NCBI RefSeq assembly: GCF_004682055.1
Contig: NZ_QUZU01000027.1
Location: forward strand, 1-64,000
Direction of reading: 5' to 3'
DNA length: 64,000 bases
Origin: Pseudomonas kairouanensis
GTDB taxonomy: Bacteria; Pseudomonadota; Gammaproteobacteria; Pseudomonadales; Pseudomonadaceae
In this document: in pieces, positions 50,980-60,846 of the stretch
How positions within the stretch are numbered: position 1 is the stretch's first letter
How the letters are laid out: each line of letters starts with the position of its first letter
Notes under the pieces: generated by a model
Seen by the model: the letters and a program-made list of their open reading frames with translations, nothing else
Databases searched by the model: none
What the model was told of the DNA's origin: nothing
Position numbers and translations under genes: made by a program

Positions 50980-52317
50980 ATGTTTGCTTTCTTTCGTCCT
51001 GCCGCACATCAGGCGCCCCTGCCTGAAGAAAAAATAGACAGCACCTACCGACGCCTGCGCTGGCAGATCTTCGCCGGTATTTTCTTCGGTTACGCCGGCT
51101 ACTACCTGCTGCGCAAAAACTTCTCCCTGGCCATGCCCTACCTGATCGACGAGGGTTACACCCGTGGCGAGCTGGGCCTGGCCATGTCGGCCATCGCGAT
51201 TGCCTACGGCTTGTCCAAGTTCTTGATGGGCCTGGTGTCCGACCGCTCCAACCCGCGTTACTTCCTGACCTTCGGCCTGCTGGTGTCAGCAGGGGTGATG
51301 TTCATTTTCGGTTTCGCACCTTGGGCAACGTCCAGCGTGACCATGATGTTCATTTTGCTGTTCATCAACGGCTGGGCCCAGGGCATGGGCTGGCCGCCGA
51401 GTGGGCGGACCATGGTGCACTGGTGGTCGCAGAAGGAACGCGGCGGCGTGGTGTCGGTATGGAACGTGGCGCACAACGTCGGCGGTGGCCTGATCGGCCC
51501 GCTGTTCCTGCTGGGCATGGCGTGGTTCAACGACTGGCACGCAGCGTTCTACGTACCGGCCACCGTGGCGTTGCTGGTGGCCGCGTTTGCCTTCATCACC
51601 ATGCGCGACACCCCGCAATCGGTGGGCTTGCCGCCGATCGAGCAGTACAAGAACGATTACCCGGAAGGCTACAACGCCAGCCACGAGGAAGAATTCAGCG
51701 CCAAGGAAATCTTCGTCAAGTACGTGCTGCGCAACAAAATGCTCTGGTACATCGCCTTCGCCAACGTGTTCGTCTACCTGCTGCGCTACGGCGTGCTGGA
51801 CTGGGCGCCGACCTACCTCAAGGAAGCCAAGCACTTTGACGTGGATAAAACCTCGTGGGCGTACTTCTTCTACGAGTGGGCAGGTATTCCGGGCACGCTG
51901 CTGTGTGGCTGGATGTCGGACAAGATCTTCCGTGGCAACCGTGGCCTGACCGGCGTGGTGTTCATGGCGCTGGTGACCGTGGCGACCCTGGTGTACTGGC
52001 TCAACCCGCCGGGCAACCCGATGATCGACATGATCGCGCTGTTCTCCATTGGCTTCCTGATCTATGGCCCGGTGATGCTGATCGGCCTGCAGGCACTGGA
52101 GTTGGCCCCGAAGAAAGCTGCCGGTACCGCGGCGGGCTTTACGGGTTTGTTCGGCTACCTGGGCGGTTCGGTCGCCGCGAGCGCGGCCATGGGCTACACC
52201 GTGGACCATTTCGGCTGGGACGGTGGCTTTGTACTGCTGGTGGGCGCGTGCCTGCTGGCGATTGCCTTCCTGATCCCCACGCTGTGGCACACCAACAGCG
52301 TCAGCGCGGCGCGTTAA
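50980..52317 (+). CDS. glpT: Glycerol-3-phosphate transporter
   Basis: A 445-residue major-facilitator antiporter with twelve spans that exchanges glycerol-3-phosphate for phosphate. GlpT signatures include 'FAGIFFGYAGYYLLRKNFSLAMP' at 31-53 in outline, with the substrate-binding Arg, and 'GMGWPPSGRTMVHWWSQKERG'. GlpT is also the usual entry route of fosfomycin. Two GlpR-like operators lie upstream. Its 3' end overlaps that of the converging chaC by four bases. Confidence 0.96.
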   Translation: MFAFFRPAAHQAPLPEEKIDSTYRRLRWQIFAGIFFGYAGYYLLRKNFSLAMPYLIDEGYTRGELGLAMSAIAIAYGLSKFLMGLVSDRSNPRYFLTFGLLVSAGVMFIFGFAPWATSSVTMMFILLFINGWAQGMGWPPSGRTMVHWWSQKERGGVVSVWNVAHNVGGGLIGPLFLLGMAWFNDWHAAFYVPATVALLVAAFAFITMRDTPQSVGLPPIEQYKNDYPEGYNASHEEEFSAKEIFVKYVLRNKMLWYIAFANVFVYLLRYGVLDWAPTYLKEAKHFDVDKTSWAYFFYEWAGIPGTLLCGWMSDKIFRGNRGLTGVVFMALVTVATLVYWLNPPGNPMIDMIALFSIGFLIYGPVMLIGLQALELAPKKAAGTAAGFTGLFGYLGGSVAASAAMGYTVDHFGWDGGFVLLVGACLLAIAFLIPTLWHTNSVSAAR

Positions 52318-52970
52318 TCGCCGCCTGAACAGCCCTTCGCACAACGCTTGAGCCGCGCCTCCAGGTTTTTATCTGGCATGGCGTGGCTGCGCAGGGCGTT
52401 GACGGTCTGCTCGACATAATCGCGCGTAGTGCCGTAACGCCCGCAAGCGCTTTGCAAAACGTGATTCAACACCTGGTCGGGCAAGTTCCCCGCATAACTG
52501 GGCAAGTGCCGCTCCAACACAAACCCCAACGCCTGCACCTGGGTGCCGTCCTCAAGACGGCAGCTGAGCCAGTGTGGCCGGTACGAGGGATAGGGCATTT
52601 CGCGGCACCACAGGGCATACAGCGAGGCTTCCAGCTGGTCTTCCGGTAACTGGTAGGCAAACCCGCTGCAAGAGCCGCCACGATCCAGACCAAACACCAG
52701 GCCCGGGATTTCCGGGGTGCCCCGATGCTCGTGTGACCACAGGTACAGGCCCCGGTGATAACCGTGAACCCGCGCCCGCATGCGTTTGGTGGAGGAGCAC
52801 TCCGGACGCCAGATCAACGAACCGTAAGCAAACAGCCAGACCGGCCCACCCTTGTGCCGCCCCATGGTGGCCTGCATTGAGCTCATCAACTGCTCGTGAG
52901 TGAGTTGCGGCCCAAGATCGAGCCGCGGGGGGTAAGCCAATTGCATAAGATCGGTTTCAATGACAGTCAT
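52314..52970 (-). CDS. ChaC-type gamma-glutamylcyclotransferase
   Basis: A 218-residue enzyme that degrades glutathione to 5-oxoproline and Cys-Gly. The fold signature 'VWLFAYGSLIWRPE' is at about 44-57, 'SHEHRGTPEIPGLVFGLDRGGSCSG' follows, and the candidate catalytic Glu lies in 'LWCREMPYPSY'. A C-terminal Cys pair in 'KRCAKGCSGGD' is unusual decoration. It converges on glpT and overlaps it by four bases. Confidence 0.92.
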   Translation of the reverse strand: MTVIETDLMQLAYPPRLDLGPQLTHEQLMSSMQATMGRHKGGPVWLFAYGSLIWRPECSSTKRMRARVHGYHRGLYLWSHEHRGTPEIPGLVFGLDRGGSCSGFAYQLPEDQLEASLYALWCREMPYPSYRPHWLSCRLEDGTQVQALGFVLERHLPSYAGNLPDQVLNHVLQSACGRYGTTRDYVEQTVNALRSHAMPDKNLEARLKRCAKGCSGGD

Positions 52971-52997
52971 GGCGAATAGCGGAGCGCCTCCTGTGTG

Positions 52998-55385
52998 TTA
53001 CCAGTTGTAAGCGACTTTACCGTAATAAAACGCGCCGCTGTAACCGTACGGCGAAAAAGTGCTATAGGCGAGGTTGCCGCCGCTGCTGGCGAAGGCATTG
53101 ACCTTTTCCGGGTATTTGTCGGTGACGTTGTCGCCGCCCAGGGTGAAGGTCCAGTTCTTGAACTTGTAATCCGCGGACAAATCCAGCACCCAGGCGGCCT
53201 TGAAGGTCTGGTCGTTGACCTTGTCCGCCTGGTAGCTGGTGAACTCACCATAGCGCACCAGATTGCTGTGCAACGCCCAATTGCCATAGGTGAAGTCGTT
53301 ACCCAGGGTCAGCTTGTGCTCAGGCGTGGTATCGCCAAGCAAACCGCTTTTCTCGCGCCGATCCACCCGTACCAGGTTGGCGCCCAGGCTGTCGAGGATG
53401 GCCGGGTTGGCCTTCACGTCCGTCACCTTGGTGTGGTTGTAGTTGTAGCCCACCGTGCTGTTCCAGCGGATGCCGTTATCGAACTGGTAACGATAGTTGG
53501 CCACCAGATCGACGCCGTCGGTGCTGGTGTCGGTGGCATTGGTGAAGTAGCGGGCGGTGGTGTAGTTGACGTTGCCGACGCCGTTGGCTTGCAGATAGGC
53601 CTGGGTCGCCGGGCTCAAGTTGAGGTTGGACGACAGGCTGATGCGGTCGCGAATATCGATGCGATACACATCCACCGTCACCGTCAGGTCATCGGCGGGT
53701 TCCAGCACCAGGCCCAGGCTGTAGTTGCGCGATTTCTCGGCCTTCAGGTCTTCTGCGCCGAGCAAGCGCGCGACCTGGCTGGAGGCCGGGAAGGTGCCGG
53801 CTTCGCGGATTTCGCTGCCGATCAGCTGGGACGAGGTAAACGCAAAATTCTGCTGGGCCAGGGACGGCGCACGGAAGCCGTTGGATATGCTGGCGCGCAA
53901 CGCCACCTGCGGGGTGAAGTCGTAGCGCGCCGACAGCGAGCCGCTGACATTGGAGCCGAAGTCACTGTAATCCTCATGCCGCACGGCGGCCGAGGCGCTG
54001 AGTTTGTCGGTGAAGTTGGTTTCCAGGTCCAGGTACTGCGCCCAGTTGTGGCGCGAACTGGTGCCGGCGTCCGCCTCACGGAAGCCGCCGAGGCCCGAGC
54101 TGCCCGTCTGGTAGTAAGACGCCGCGTCGCCCGCTTCGATTTCATAACCCTGGCGCAGGTATTCGCCGCCAAATGCCACCGACACCGGATACGGCAGGAA
54201 GCCCACGTCGAACTCACGGGACAGGTCCAGGCTGACCTGCTTCTGGTCGTTGCTCAGGGTGCCGTTGTCGAACTTGCGCGGCGTGGCCAGGCCCAGGGAG
54301 GTGTTGATGGTTTCTGTGCTCAGGTCGTATTGGTTCTTGCCGTAGTTGGCCGACAAATCGTAATGCCAGTCGTAGGCCAGCAAGCCCCGCAGCCCCACCA
54401 CCAGCGAGGTGTCTTCAAGGTTGCCCTTGATCAGCGGCAAGTAGCCGTTGGGGTTGAGTGCCGGGATGTTATTGCTCGCGTTGCTCGCCCGGTAGAACGC
54501 CGCCGTCTCGCCGCGCCGCTTGCTGTAGCCGCCGAAGCTGTAAAGCTCGGCCGCGTCGTTGAAGGCATATTCGGCATTGAACTGGAATTTCCCTTCGTTC
54601 GTTGCCGGCTCGCCCTGGCGAAACACCTGTTGGCCATAGGTGGTGGAACCGATGCTCGCGGCGCGGTAATCCTTGCCGGCGCGGTTGGTGTAATCGTTGT
54701 CGGCACCTTCCCCGGAGAGGCTGATAAAACCGTTGTCGCCCAGCGCCAGGCCAGTGTTGCCGCTGATATTGCGCTGTATGCCATCGCCCTTCTTGTACTC
54801 GCCGAATTTGCTGGAGATCGAGCCGCCATGGTCGGCGTGCTTGAGGATCACGTTGATCACCCCGGCAATCGCGTCCGAACCGTAGCGCGCGGAGGCGCCG
54901 TCACGCAGCACTTCGATATGGTCCACCGCCGACAGCGGGATCGCATTCAAGTCCACCGGTGCCGAACCACGGCCCACCGCACCACCCAGGTTGACGAACG
55001 CACTGGTGTGACGGCGCTTGCCGTTGACCAGCACCAGCACTTGGTCGGGCGACAGGCCGCGCAACTGCGCCGCGCGCACCAGCTCGGCGCCGTCCACCAG
55101 GCTTGGGCGCGGGAAGTTGATCGACGGGATCAGGCGCGCCAGTACCGCACCCAGCTCATCAGAGCCGGTGCTGCGCAGGGTGTCGCCGGAAATCACATCC
55201 ACCGGGGACAGCGAAGCGCTGGCCGTGCGCTCTTGGGCGCGGGTGCCGGTGACAATCACGGTGTCGAGTTCGGGTGCATCGGTGGCGGACGTTTCGGCCG
55301 CGAAGACTGGGTTCAAGCTTGCGGCGGTCAGCAAATTGGCCGACAAAATCGCCGAGTACAGCGCGTGTTTCTGGTAACTCCCCAT
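52998..55385 (-). CDS. TonB-dependent outer-membrane receptor, substrate unknown
   Basis: A 795-residue receptor: signal peptide of about 29 residues, a plug domain ('LDTVIVTGTRAQERTASA' TonB-box region, 'AQLRGLSPDQVLVLVNGKRRH', 'IEVLRDGASARYGSDAIAGV'), and a 22-strand barrel. It ends in Trp ('YYGKVAYNW') rather than the usual Phe. There is no sigma or anti-sigma pair and no siderophore gene nearby. AAAGAAT- and TTAAAGATAT-type motifs in its promoter resemble those of the sulfur genes at 18-21 kb, so uptake of an organosulfur compound is a hypothesis. Confidence 0.92.
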   Translation of the reverse strand: MGSYQKHALYSAILSANLLTAASLNPVFAAETSATDAPELDTVIVTGTRAQERTASASLSPVDVISGDTLRSTGSDELGAVLARLIPSINFPRPSLVDGAELVRAAQLRGLSPDQVLVLVNGKRRHTSAFVNLGGAVGRGSAPVDLNAIPLSAVDHIEVLRDGASARYGSDAIAGVINVILKHADHGGSISSKFGEYKKGDGIQRNISGNTGLALGDNGFISLSGEGADNDYTNRAGKDYRAASIGSTTYGQQVFRQGEPATNEGKFQFNAEYAFNDAAELYSFGGYSKRRGETAAFYRASNASNNIPALNPNGYLPLIKGNLEDTSLVVGLRGLLAYDWHYDLSANYGKNQYDLSTETINTSLGLATPRKFDNGTLSNDQKQVSLDLSREFDVGFLPYPVSVAFGGEYLRQGYEIEAGDAASYYQTGSSGLGGFREADAGTSSRHNWAQYLDLETNFTDKLSASAAVRHEDYSDFGSNVSGSLSARYDFTPQVALRASISNGFRAPSLAQQNFAFTSSQLIGSEIREAGTFPASSQVARLLGAEDLKAEKSRNYSLGLVLEPADDLTVTVDVYRIDIRDRISLSSNLNLSPATQAYLQANGVGNVNYTTARYFTNATDTSTDGVDLVANYRYQFDNGIRWNSTVGYNYNHTKVTDVKANPAILDSLGANLVRVDRREKSGLLGDTTPEHKLTLGNDFTYGNWALHSNLVRYGEFTSYQADKVNDQTFKAAWVLDLSADYKFKNWTFTLGGDNVTDKYPEKVNAFASSGGNLAYSTFSPYGYSGAFYYGKVAYNW

Positions 55386-55511
55386 ACCGCTCCCCTTGGA
55401 ATCAAGACTCAGAGCGTCATGCCCTGAATGCGTACGATCGATCCGGCTGGCGGGCGGTGGCGGTCAGTTATTAGTGTTTGGCAGAAAATCGGTAGTCCGT
55501 TGCGATATAGC

Positions 55512-55554
55512 TTAAAGATATCTTCAAGATAAATTAAATACCTTAAAAGAATAA
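55512..55554 (-). promoter_or_regulatory. Sulfur-promoter-like motifs upstream of the TonB receptor
   Basis: 'ttaaagatat' (55512-55521) also occurs, reversed, upstream of ssuE, and includes half of a perfect palindrome, 'aagatatctt'. 'aaaagaataa' (55545-55554) matches the motif upstream of lsfA. They lie 125-170 bases before the receptor start in a 328-base gap that holds no gene. Confidence 0.4.
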
Positions 55555-55713
55555 GCAAAAGCATAAGCCCGATGCCCCGCCCGTCAGGATTGAAGGGGAC
55601 ATTCCCGCTACTTTCAGCCCCGGTTCAGCCTGGGAGCGCAGCAAACCGTCAAAATGGCGCGCACACAACGACCCACTTAGCCGCCCTTCAAACCGACTAT
55701 CGAGGTCGCACCG

Positions 55714-56196
55714 ATGAAAAAATTCCGATTGCCGGGCCTGCTGTTCCTGGCCCAGGCCACCACTGCACTGGCGGGCGAAGCACCAGCGACCGAAGACGAC
55801 AAAGGTTTCTGGTACGCGCAAACCAGCCTCTACACCCGGCACTTCGCGCCGGACCCCGAGCACAACAACAACCAGGACCTGATAGGCCTGGAGCGCAACG
55901 AGGCCTCAGGCTTGGTGTATGGCGGGGCGACGTTTCGCAACTCGTTCAGACAGCGCTCGTACTATGCGTACGCGGGCAAGCGCTACGACATGGATGACTA
56001 TCCGGTGTACCTGAAGCTGACAGGCGGGGCGATCCAGGGTTATCGCGGCAAGTACCGTGACAAGATCCCGTTGAACCGTTATGGCGTGGCGCCGGTGATC
56101 ATTCCGTCGGTGGGCACCCATTACGGGCCGATGGCGGCGGAGTTGGTGTTGCTGGGGTTTAATGCGGCGATGGTGACGACGGGTGTGCGGTTCTAA
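55714..56196 (+). CDS. Small outer-membrane barrel protein, PagP-like
   Basis: A 160-residue secreted protein (signal peptide about 1-20, cleavage ALA-GE), rich in alternating aromatic strands and ending in 'TTGVRF' with a terminal Phe. By eye it aligns with PagP, the lipid A palmitoyltransferase: 'TRHFAPDPEH' with the His segment, 'GATFRNSFRQRSYYAYAG' with the 'AFKDSW...' Asp-Ser segment, and 'VIIPSVGTHYGP' with 'LLPLASVGYGP'. The catalytic Asp would be Asn here, leaving the Ser. It may be a divergent or inactive PagP-like barrel. It lies next to a TonB receptor and is divergent from it. Confidence 0.72.
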   Translation: MKKFRLPGLLFLAQATTALAGEAPATEDDKGFWYAQTSLYTRHFAPDPEHNNNQDLIGLERNEASGLVYGGATFRNSFRQRSYYAYAGKRYDMDDYPVYLKLTGGAIQGYRGKYRDKIPLNRYGVAPVIIPSVGTHYGPMAAELVLLGFNAAMVTTGVRF

Positions 56197-56217
56197 CCCT
56201 TACACCACACAGTCAAA

Positions 56218-56306
56218 TGTGGGAGGGGGCTTGCTCCCGATTGCGGAGTGTCAGCCAATATAGATGTGACTGATCGACCGCAATCGGGAGCAAGCCCCCT
56301 CCCACA
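56218..56306. repeat. REP doublet, 'gggggcttgctcccga' type
   Basis: Arms 'tgtgggagggggcttgctcc' and 'ggagcaagccccctcccaca' with a 'gtgtcagcc...gtgactgatcg' centre. The arms equal the inner arms of the nested element at 6332-6418. It lies between converging genes. Confidence 0.9.
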
Positions 56307-56330
56307 TTTTGATCGGTGTACGTCAGTGAT

Positions 56331-57299
56331 TTATGGCCGGGGCGCGTAGGCAAACACATCAGCGCGCATCTGGTGTGCATCCATACCCGCCTCGACCAAC
56401 GCATCCAAGGTGCCGTAGATCATCGCCGGTGAACCGCTGGCGTAGACGTGCACAGCCTTGAGGTCCGTGATGTCTTCGCACACCGCCTCATGCAACAGCC
56501 CGCAACGCCCTTCCCAGCCGCACAGGTCGCTGACGACCTTGTGCAGGAACAGGTTGGGCAGTTGCTGCCACTGGTCCCAGTGCTCGATGTCGTAGAAGTC
56601 GTCCGGGCGTCGTACGCCCCAGTACAGGTGCACTGGGTGCTTGAAGCCGGAAGCACGGCAATGCTCGATCAGGCTGTGCATCTGTGCCATGCCGGTGCCT
56701 GCGGCGATCAGTACCAACGGCCCGTCCGGCAGCTCGGCCAGGTGGGTGTCACCGAACGGCAGCTCGATGCGTGCCATCTGGTTGCGCTGCAATTGCTCAA
56801 GCAGGTTGCGGGCGCTGTCTTCGCGCACCAGTACATGCAATTCCAGCTCGCGCCCGGCATGGGGCGCCGAGGCCAGGGAGAACGCCGACTTTTCGCCGTT
56901 TTCCCGTTCGATCATCAGGTATTGCCCTGCGTGGTAACGCACCGCCTTGCCGGCCGGGGCCCGCAGGCGCACACGCCAGACATCGCCGCCTACATCCACA
57001 CATTCACTCAACTGGCACGACAACTTGCGCAACGGCAACTCTCCCGGCGCCAACACGCCATCCCACAAGACAATGCAATCTTCCAGCGGCTCGGCGATGC
57101 AGGTGTAGAACTCACCGTGGTCGCGTACCTCCCCGGCTTGCTGCACCCGGCCTTCCACCAGCAGCGCGGCACACACATGGCACACGCCGTTGCGACAGGC
57201 CTGGGGGCACTCATAGCCCAGGCGGCGCGCGCCTTCGAGGATTCGCTCGCCAGGGACCAGCTCCAATACGGCGCCGGAAGGTTGCAGGGTTACACGCAT
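56331..57299 (-). CDS. Ferredoxin-type NAD(P)H-flavin reductase (CDP-6-deoxy-glucoseen reductase-like)
   Basis: A 322-residue iron-sulfur flavoprotein. A plant-type 2Fe-2S domain (about 1-90, 'CPQACRNGVCHVCAAL' plus a later Cys in 'FYTCIAEPL') precedes a Fre-like FAD domain ('RYHAGQYLMI', 'FSLASAPH') and an NAD(P)H domain ('LIAAGTGMAQMHSLIEH'). It is coupled to ubiD by a one-base overlap (TGATG). In E. coli the flavin reductase fre also follows ubiD. By that analogy it could feed reduced FMN to UbiX/UbiD chemistry. The name in databases often follows the sugar-pathway enzyme but that role is unlikely here. Confidence 0.85.
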   Translation of the reverse strand: MRVTLQPSGAVLELVPGERILEGARRLGYECPQACRNGVCHVCAALLVEGRVQQAGEVRDHGEFYTCIAEPLEDCIVLWDGVLAPGELPLRKLSCQLSECVDVGGDVWRVRLRAPAGKAVRYHAGQYLMIERENGEKSAFSLASAPHAGRELELHVLVREDSARNLLEQLQRNQMARIELPFGDTHLAELPDGPLVLIAAGTGMAQMHSLIEHCRASGFKHPVHLYWGVRRPDDFYDIEHWDQWQQLPNLFLHKVVSDLCGWEGRCGLLHEAVCEDITDLKAVHVYASGSPAMIYGTLDALVEAGMDAHQMRADVFAYAPRP

Positions 57300-58765
57300 C
57301 AATCTATTCCCAATTCTTTCCAGATCGCATCGACACGGGCCGTGACAGCTTCATCCTTGACGATCACCCGGCCCCACTCGCGAGTAGTCTCACCCGGCCA
57401 CTTGTGGGTGGCATCCAGGCCCATCTTCGAGCCCAGGCCCGACACCGGCGAGGCAAAGTCGAGGTAATCGATGGGCGTGTTGTCGATCATCACCGTGTCG
57501 CGCTTGGGGTCCATGCGCGTGGTGATGGCCCAGATCACGTCGTTCCAGTCGCGGGCATTGATGTCGTCGTCGGTGACGATAACGAACTTGGTGTACATAA
57601 ACTGTCGCAAAAACGACCACACACCCAGCATTACCCGCTTGGCATGACCCGGATATGACTTCTTCATGGTCACGATGGCCATGCGGTACGAACAGCCTTC
57701 GGGCGGCAGGTAGAAGTCGGTGATTTCCGGAAATTGCTTTTGCAGGATAGGCACAAACACTTCGTTGAGCGCGACGCCAAGGATGGCCGGCTCATCCGGC
57801 GGGCGGCCAGTGTAGGTGCTGTGGTAGATCGGCTTGATCCGGTGGGTAATGCGCTCGACGGTGAACACTGGGAAGCTGTCCACTTCGTTGTAGTAACCGG
57901 TGTGGTCGCCGTAAGGGCCTTCATCGGCCATTTCGCCCGGATGGATCACGCCTTCAAGGATGATTTCGGCCGTGGCCGGCACTTGCAGGTCGTTGCCACG
58001 GCACTTCACCAGCTCGGTGCGGTTGCCGCGTAGCAGGCCAGCGAAGGCGTATTCGGACAGGCTGTCGGGCACCGGGGTCACGGCGCCGAGGATGGTGGCC
58101 GGGTCAGCGCCCAGGGCCACGGAGACCGGGAACGGTTTGCCTGGGTGTTTTTCGCACCACTCGCGGTAATCCAGCGCACCGCCACGGTGGCTCAACCAGC
58201 GCATGATCACCTTGTTACGACCGATCACCTGCTGGCGGTAGATGCCGAGGTTCTGGCGGTCCTTGTTAGGGCCCTTGGTGACGGTCAGGCCCCAGGTAAT
58301 CAGCGGCCCGACGTCGCCGGGCCAGCAGGTTTGCACCGGGAGCATGGCCAGGTCGACGTCGTCGCCCTCGATGACCACTTCCTGGCACACCGCGTCCTTG
58401 ACCACCTTGGGGGCCATGGCAATGATCTTGCGGAAGATCGGCAGCTTCGACCAGGCGTCTTTCAAGCCCTTGGGCGGCTCAGGCTCCTTGAGAAAAGCCA
58501 GCAGCTTGCCGATTTCGCGCAGCTCGCTGACCGACTCGGCGCCCATGCCGAACGCCACGCGCTCAGGCGTGCCGAACAGGTTGCCGAGCACCGGGATATC
58601 GTAGCCGGTCGGGTTCTCGAACAGCAGCGCCGGGCCCTTGTTGCGCAGGGTGCGGTCGCAAATCTCAGTCATTTCCAGTACCGGGGAAATCGGCATCTGG
58701 ATACGTTTCAACTCTCCGCGCTGCTCAAGTTGCTGCACGAAATCCCGAAGATCCTTGAATTTCAT
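57299..58765 (-). CDS. ubiD: 3-octaprenyl-4-hydroxybenzoate decarboxylase
   Basis: A 488-residue prenylated-FMN decarboxylase of ubiquinone synthesis. The opening 'MKFKDLRDFVQQLEQRGELKRI' in outline matches UbiD; the cofactor and catalytic region includes 'EIILEGVIHPGEMADEGPYGDHTGYY' and 'NDVIWAITTRMDPKRDT'. It needs UbiX to make the cofactor. The start at 58765 gives the family length. It is followed with a one-base overlap by the flavin reductase. Confidence 0.95.
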   Translation of the reverse strand: MKFKDLRDFVQQLEQRGELKRIQMPISPVLEMTEICDRTLRNKGPALLFENPTGYDIPVLGNLFGTPERVAFGMGAESVSELREIGKLLAFLKEPEPPKGLKDAWSKLPIFRKIIAMAPKVVKDAVCQEVVIEGDDVDLAMLPVQTCWPGDVGPLITWGLTVTKGPNKDRQNLGIYRQQVIGRNKVIMRWLSHRGGALDYREWCEKHPGKPFPVSVALGADPATILGAVTPVPDSLSEYAFAGLLRGNRTELVKCRGNDLQVPATAEIILEGVIHPGEMADEGPYGDHTGYYNEVDSFPVFTVERITHRIKPIYHSTYTGRPPDEPAILGVALNEVFVPILQKQFPEITDFYLPPEGCSYRMAIVTMKKSYPGHAKRVMLGVWSFLRQFMYTKFVIVTDDDINARDWNDVIWAITTRMDPKRDTVMIDNTPIDYLDFASPVSGLGSKMGLDATHKWPGETTREWGRVIVKDEAVTARVDAIWKELGID

Positions 58766-58849
58766 TAACCATGCCACCCGTAAAATAGGCGTACATCCTA
58801 CCTGCTCCGGGGCGTGTTTGGCTGCGGGGCGTGCTTAAAAAGCGGGCGC

Positions 58850-58879
58850 AAAAAAAATGGCGCCCCTGAGGGCGCCATT
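58850..58879 (-). terminator. Rho-independent terminator of rho
   Basis: Perfect 10-bp arms 'aatggcgccc' and 'gggcgccatt' with a 'ctga' loop; on the minus strand followed by eight Ts. It lies 23 bases after the rho stop, so rho itself ends at an intrinsic terminator. Confidence 0.93.
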
Positions 58880-58901
58880 CTTTCGGACCTGAAACGCTGT
58901 A

Positions 58902-60161
<1,260 letters not shown>

Positions 60162-60357
60162 ATAGGAATGACGTAATCATTTATGGAGGGGGGAAATTAA
60201 GCTTTTGGCTTAATGAGGCCGCGCCGCAGAGAAGGCGACAGGATCGCGTACTAATCGAAAAGGAGTGCGTCGGCGACGGCTTGCAGGGGGCAGTGGAGAA
60301 ACCAGTGCGGGGCCGAATGTACCACCTGAGTTTCGGAGCGTCTAGCCCTGTTTCACG
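60162..60357 (-). promoter_or_regulatory. rho leader and promoter region
   Basis: About 200 bases between the trxA terminator and the rho start. No reading frame with a good ribosome site is evident. By analogy with E. coli it should contain the rho promoter and an untranslated leader subject to Rho-dependent autoregulation; I see no definite motif. Confidence 0.4.
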
Positions 60358-60387
60358 AAAAAGCCCCGCAATTTGCGGGGCTTTTTT
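60357..60387 (-). terminator. Bidirectional terminator after trxA
   Basis: Arms 'aaaagccccgca' and 'tgcggggctttt' with a three-base loop. It has T-runs on both sides, and lies nine bases past the trxA stop. Confidence 0.93.
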
Positions 60388-60395
60388 GACGACGC

Positions 60396-60725
60396 TTAGA
60401 TGTTCGCGTCGAGGAATGCAGCCAACTGGGACTTCGACAAAGCGCCCACTTTGGTGGCAGCCACTTCACCGCCCTTGAACAACATCAGCGTTGGGATACC
60501 GCGCACGCCGTGCTTGGCCGGGGTTTCCTGGTTTTCGTCGATGTTCAGCTTGGCAATGGTCAGCTTGCCGTCGTAAGTGGTTGCAATGTCGTCCAGAACA
60601 GGAGCGATCATTTTGCAAGGGCCGCACCATTCAGCCCAGTAGTCAACCAGCACCGGGCCTTGAGCCTTGAGTACTTCGGCCTCAAAGGTCGCGTCGGTGA
60701 CGTGCTTGATAAGATCGTTGCTCAT
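60396..60725 (-). CDS. trxA: Thioredoxin
   Basis: A 109-residue thioredoxin with the redox motif 'WCGPC' (Cys 34 and 37) and the cis-Pro in 'VRGIPTLMLF'. It is the general cytoplasmic disulfide reductant. The start at 60725 (MSNDLIKHVT) has the family length. It precedes rho, as in many gamma-proteobacteria. Confidence 0.97.
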   Translation of the reverse strand: MSNDLIKHVTDATFEAEVLKAQGPVLVDYWAEWCGPCKMIAPVLDDIATTYDGKLTIAKLNIDENQETPAKHGVRGIPTLMLFKGGEVAATKVGALSKSQLAAFLDANI

Positions 60726-60846
60726 GGATGTCTCCGGATTGTAAGCAAAAAAAACGTGGCCCATCATAGCCGCCCTTCCCCCGTTCAGGAAGCCGCCTCT
60801 GATTGAGTCTTGCTATGGAGATGCATGAGTTTGGGTATCGCCCGGC

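Noticed and set aside
52995..55427. An 810-codon open frame on the plus strand opposite the TonB receptor
   Set aside because: It mirrors the receptor gene almost exactly. Antisense open frames this long are common in high-GC genes with strong codon bias. The translation has no family features.
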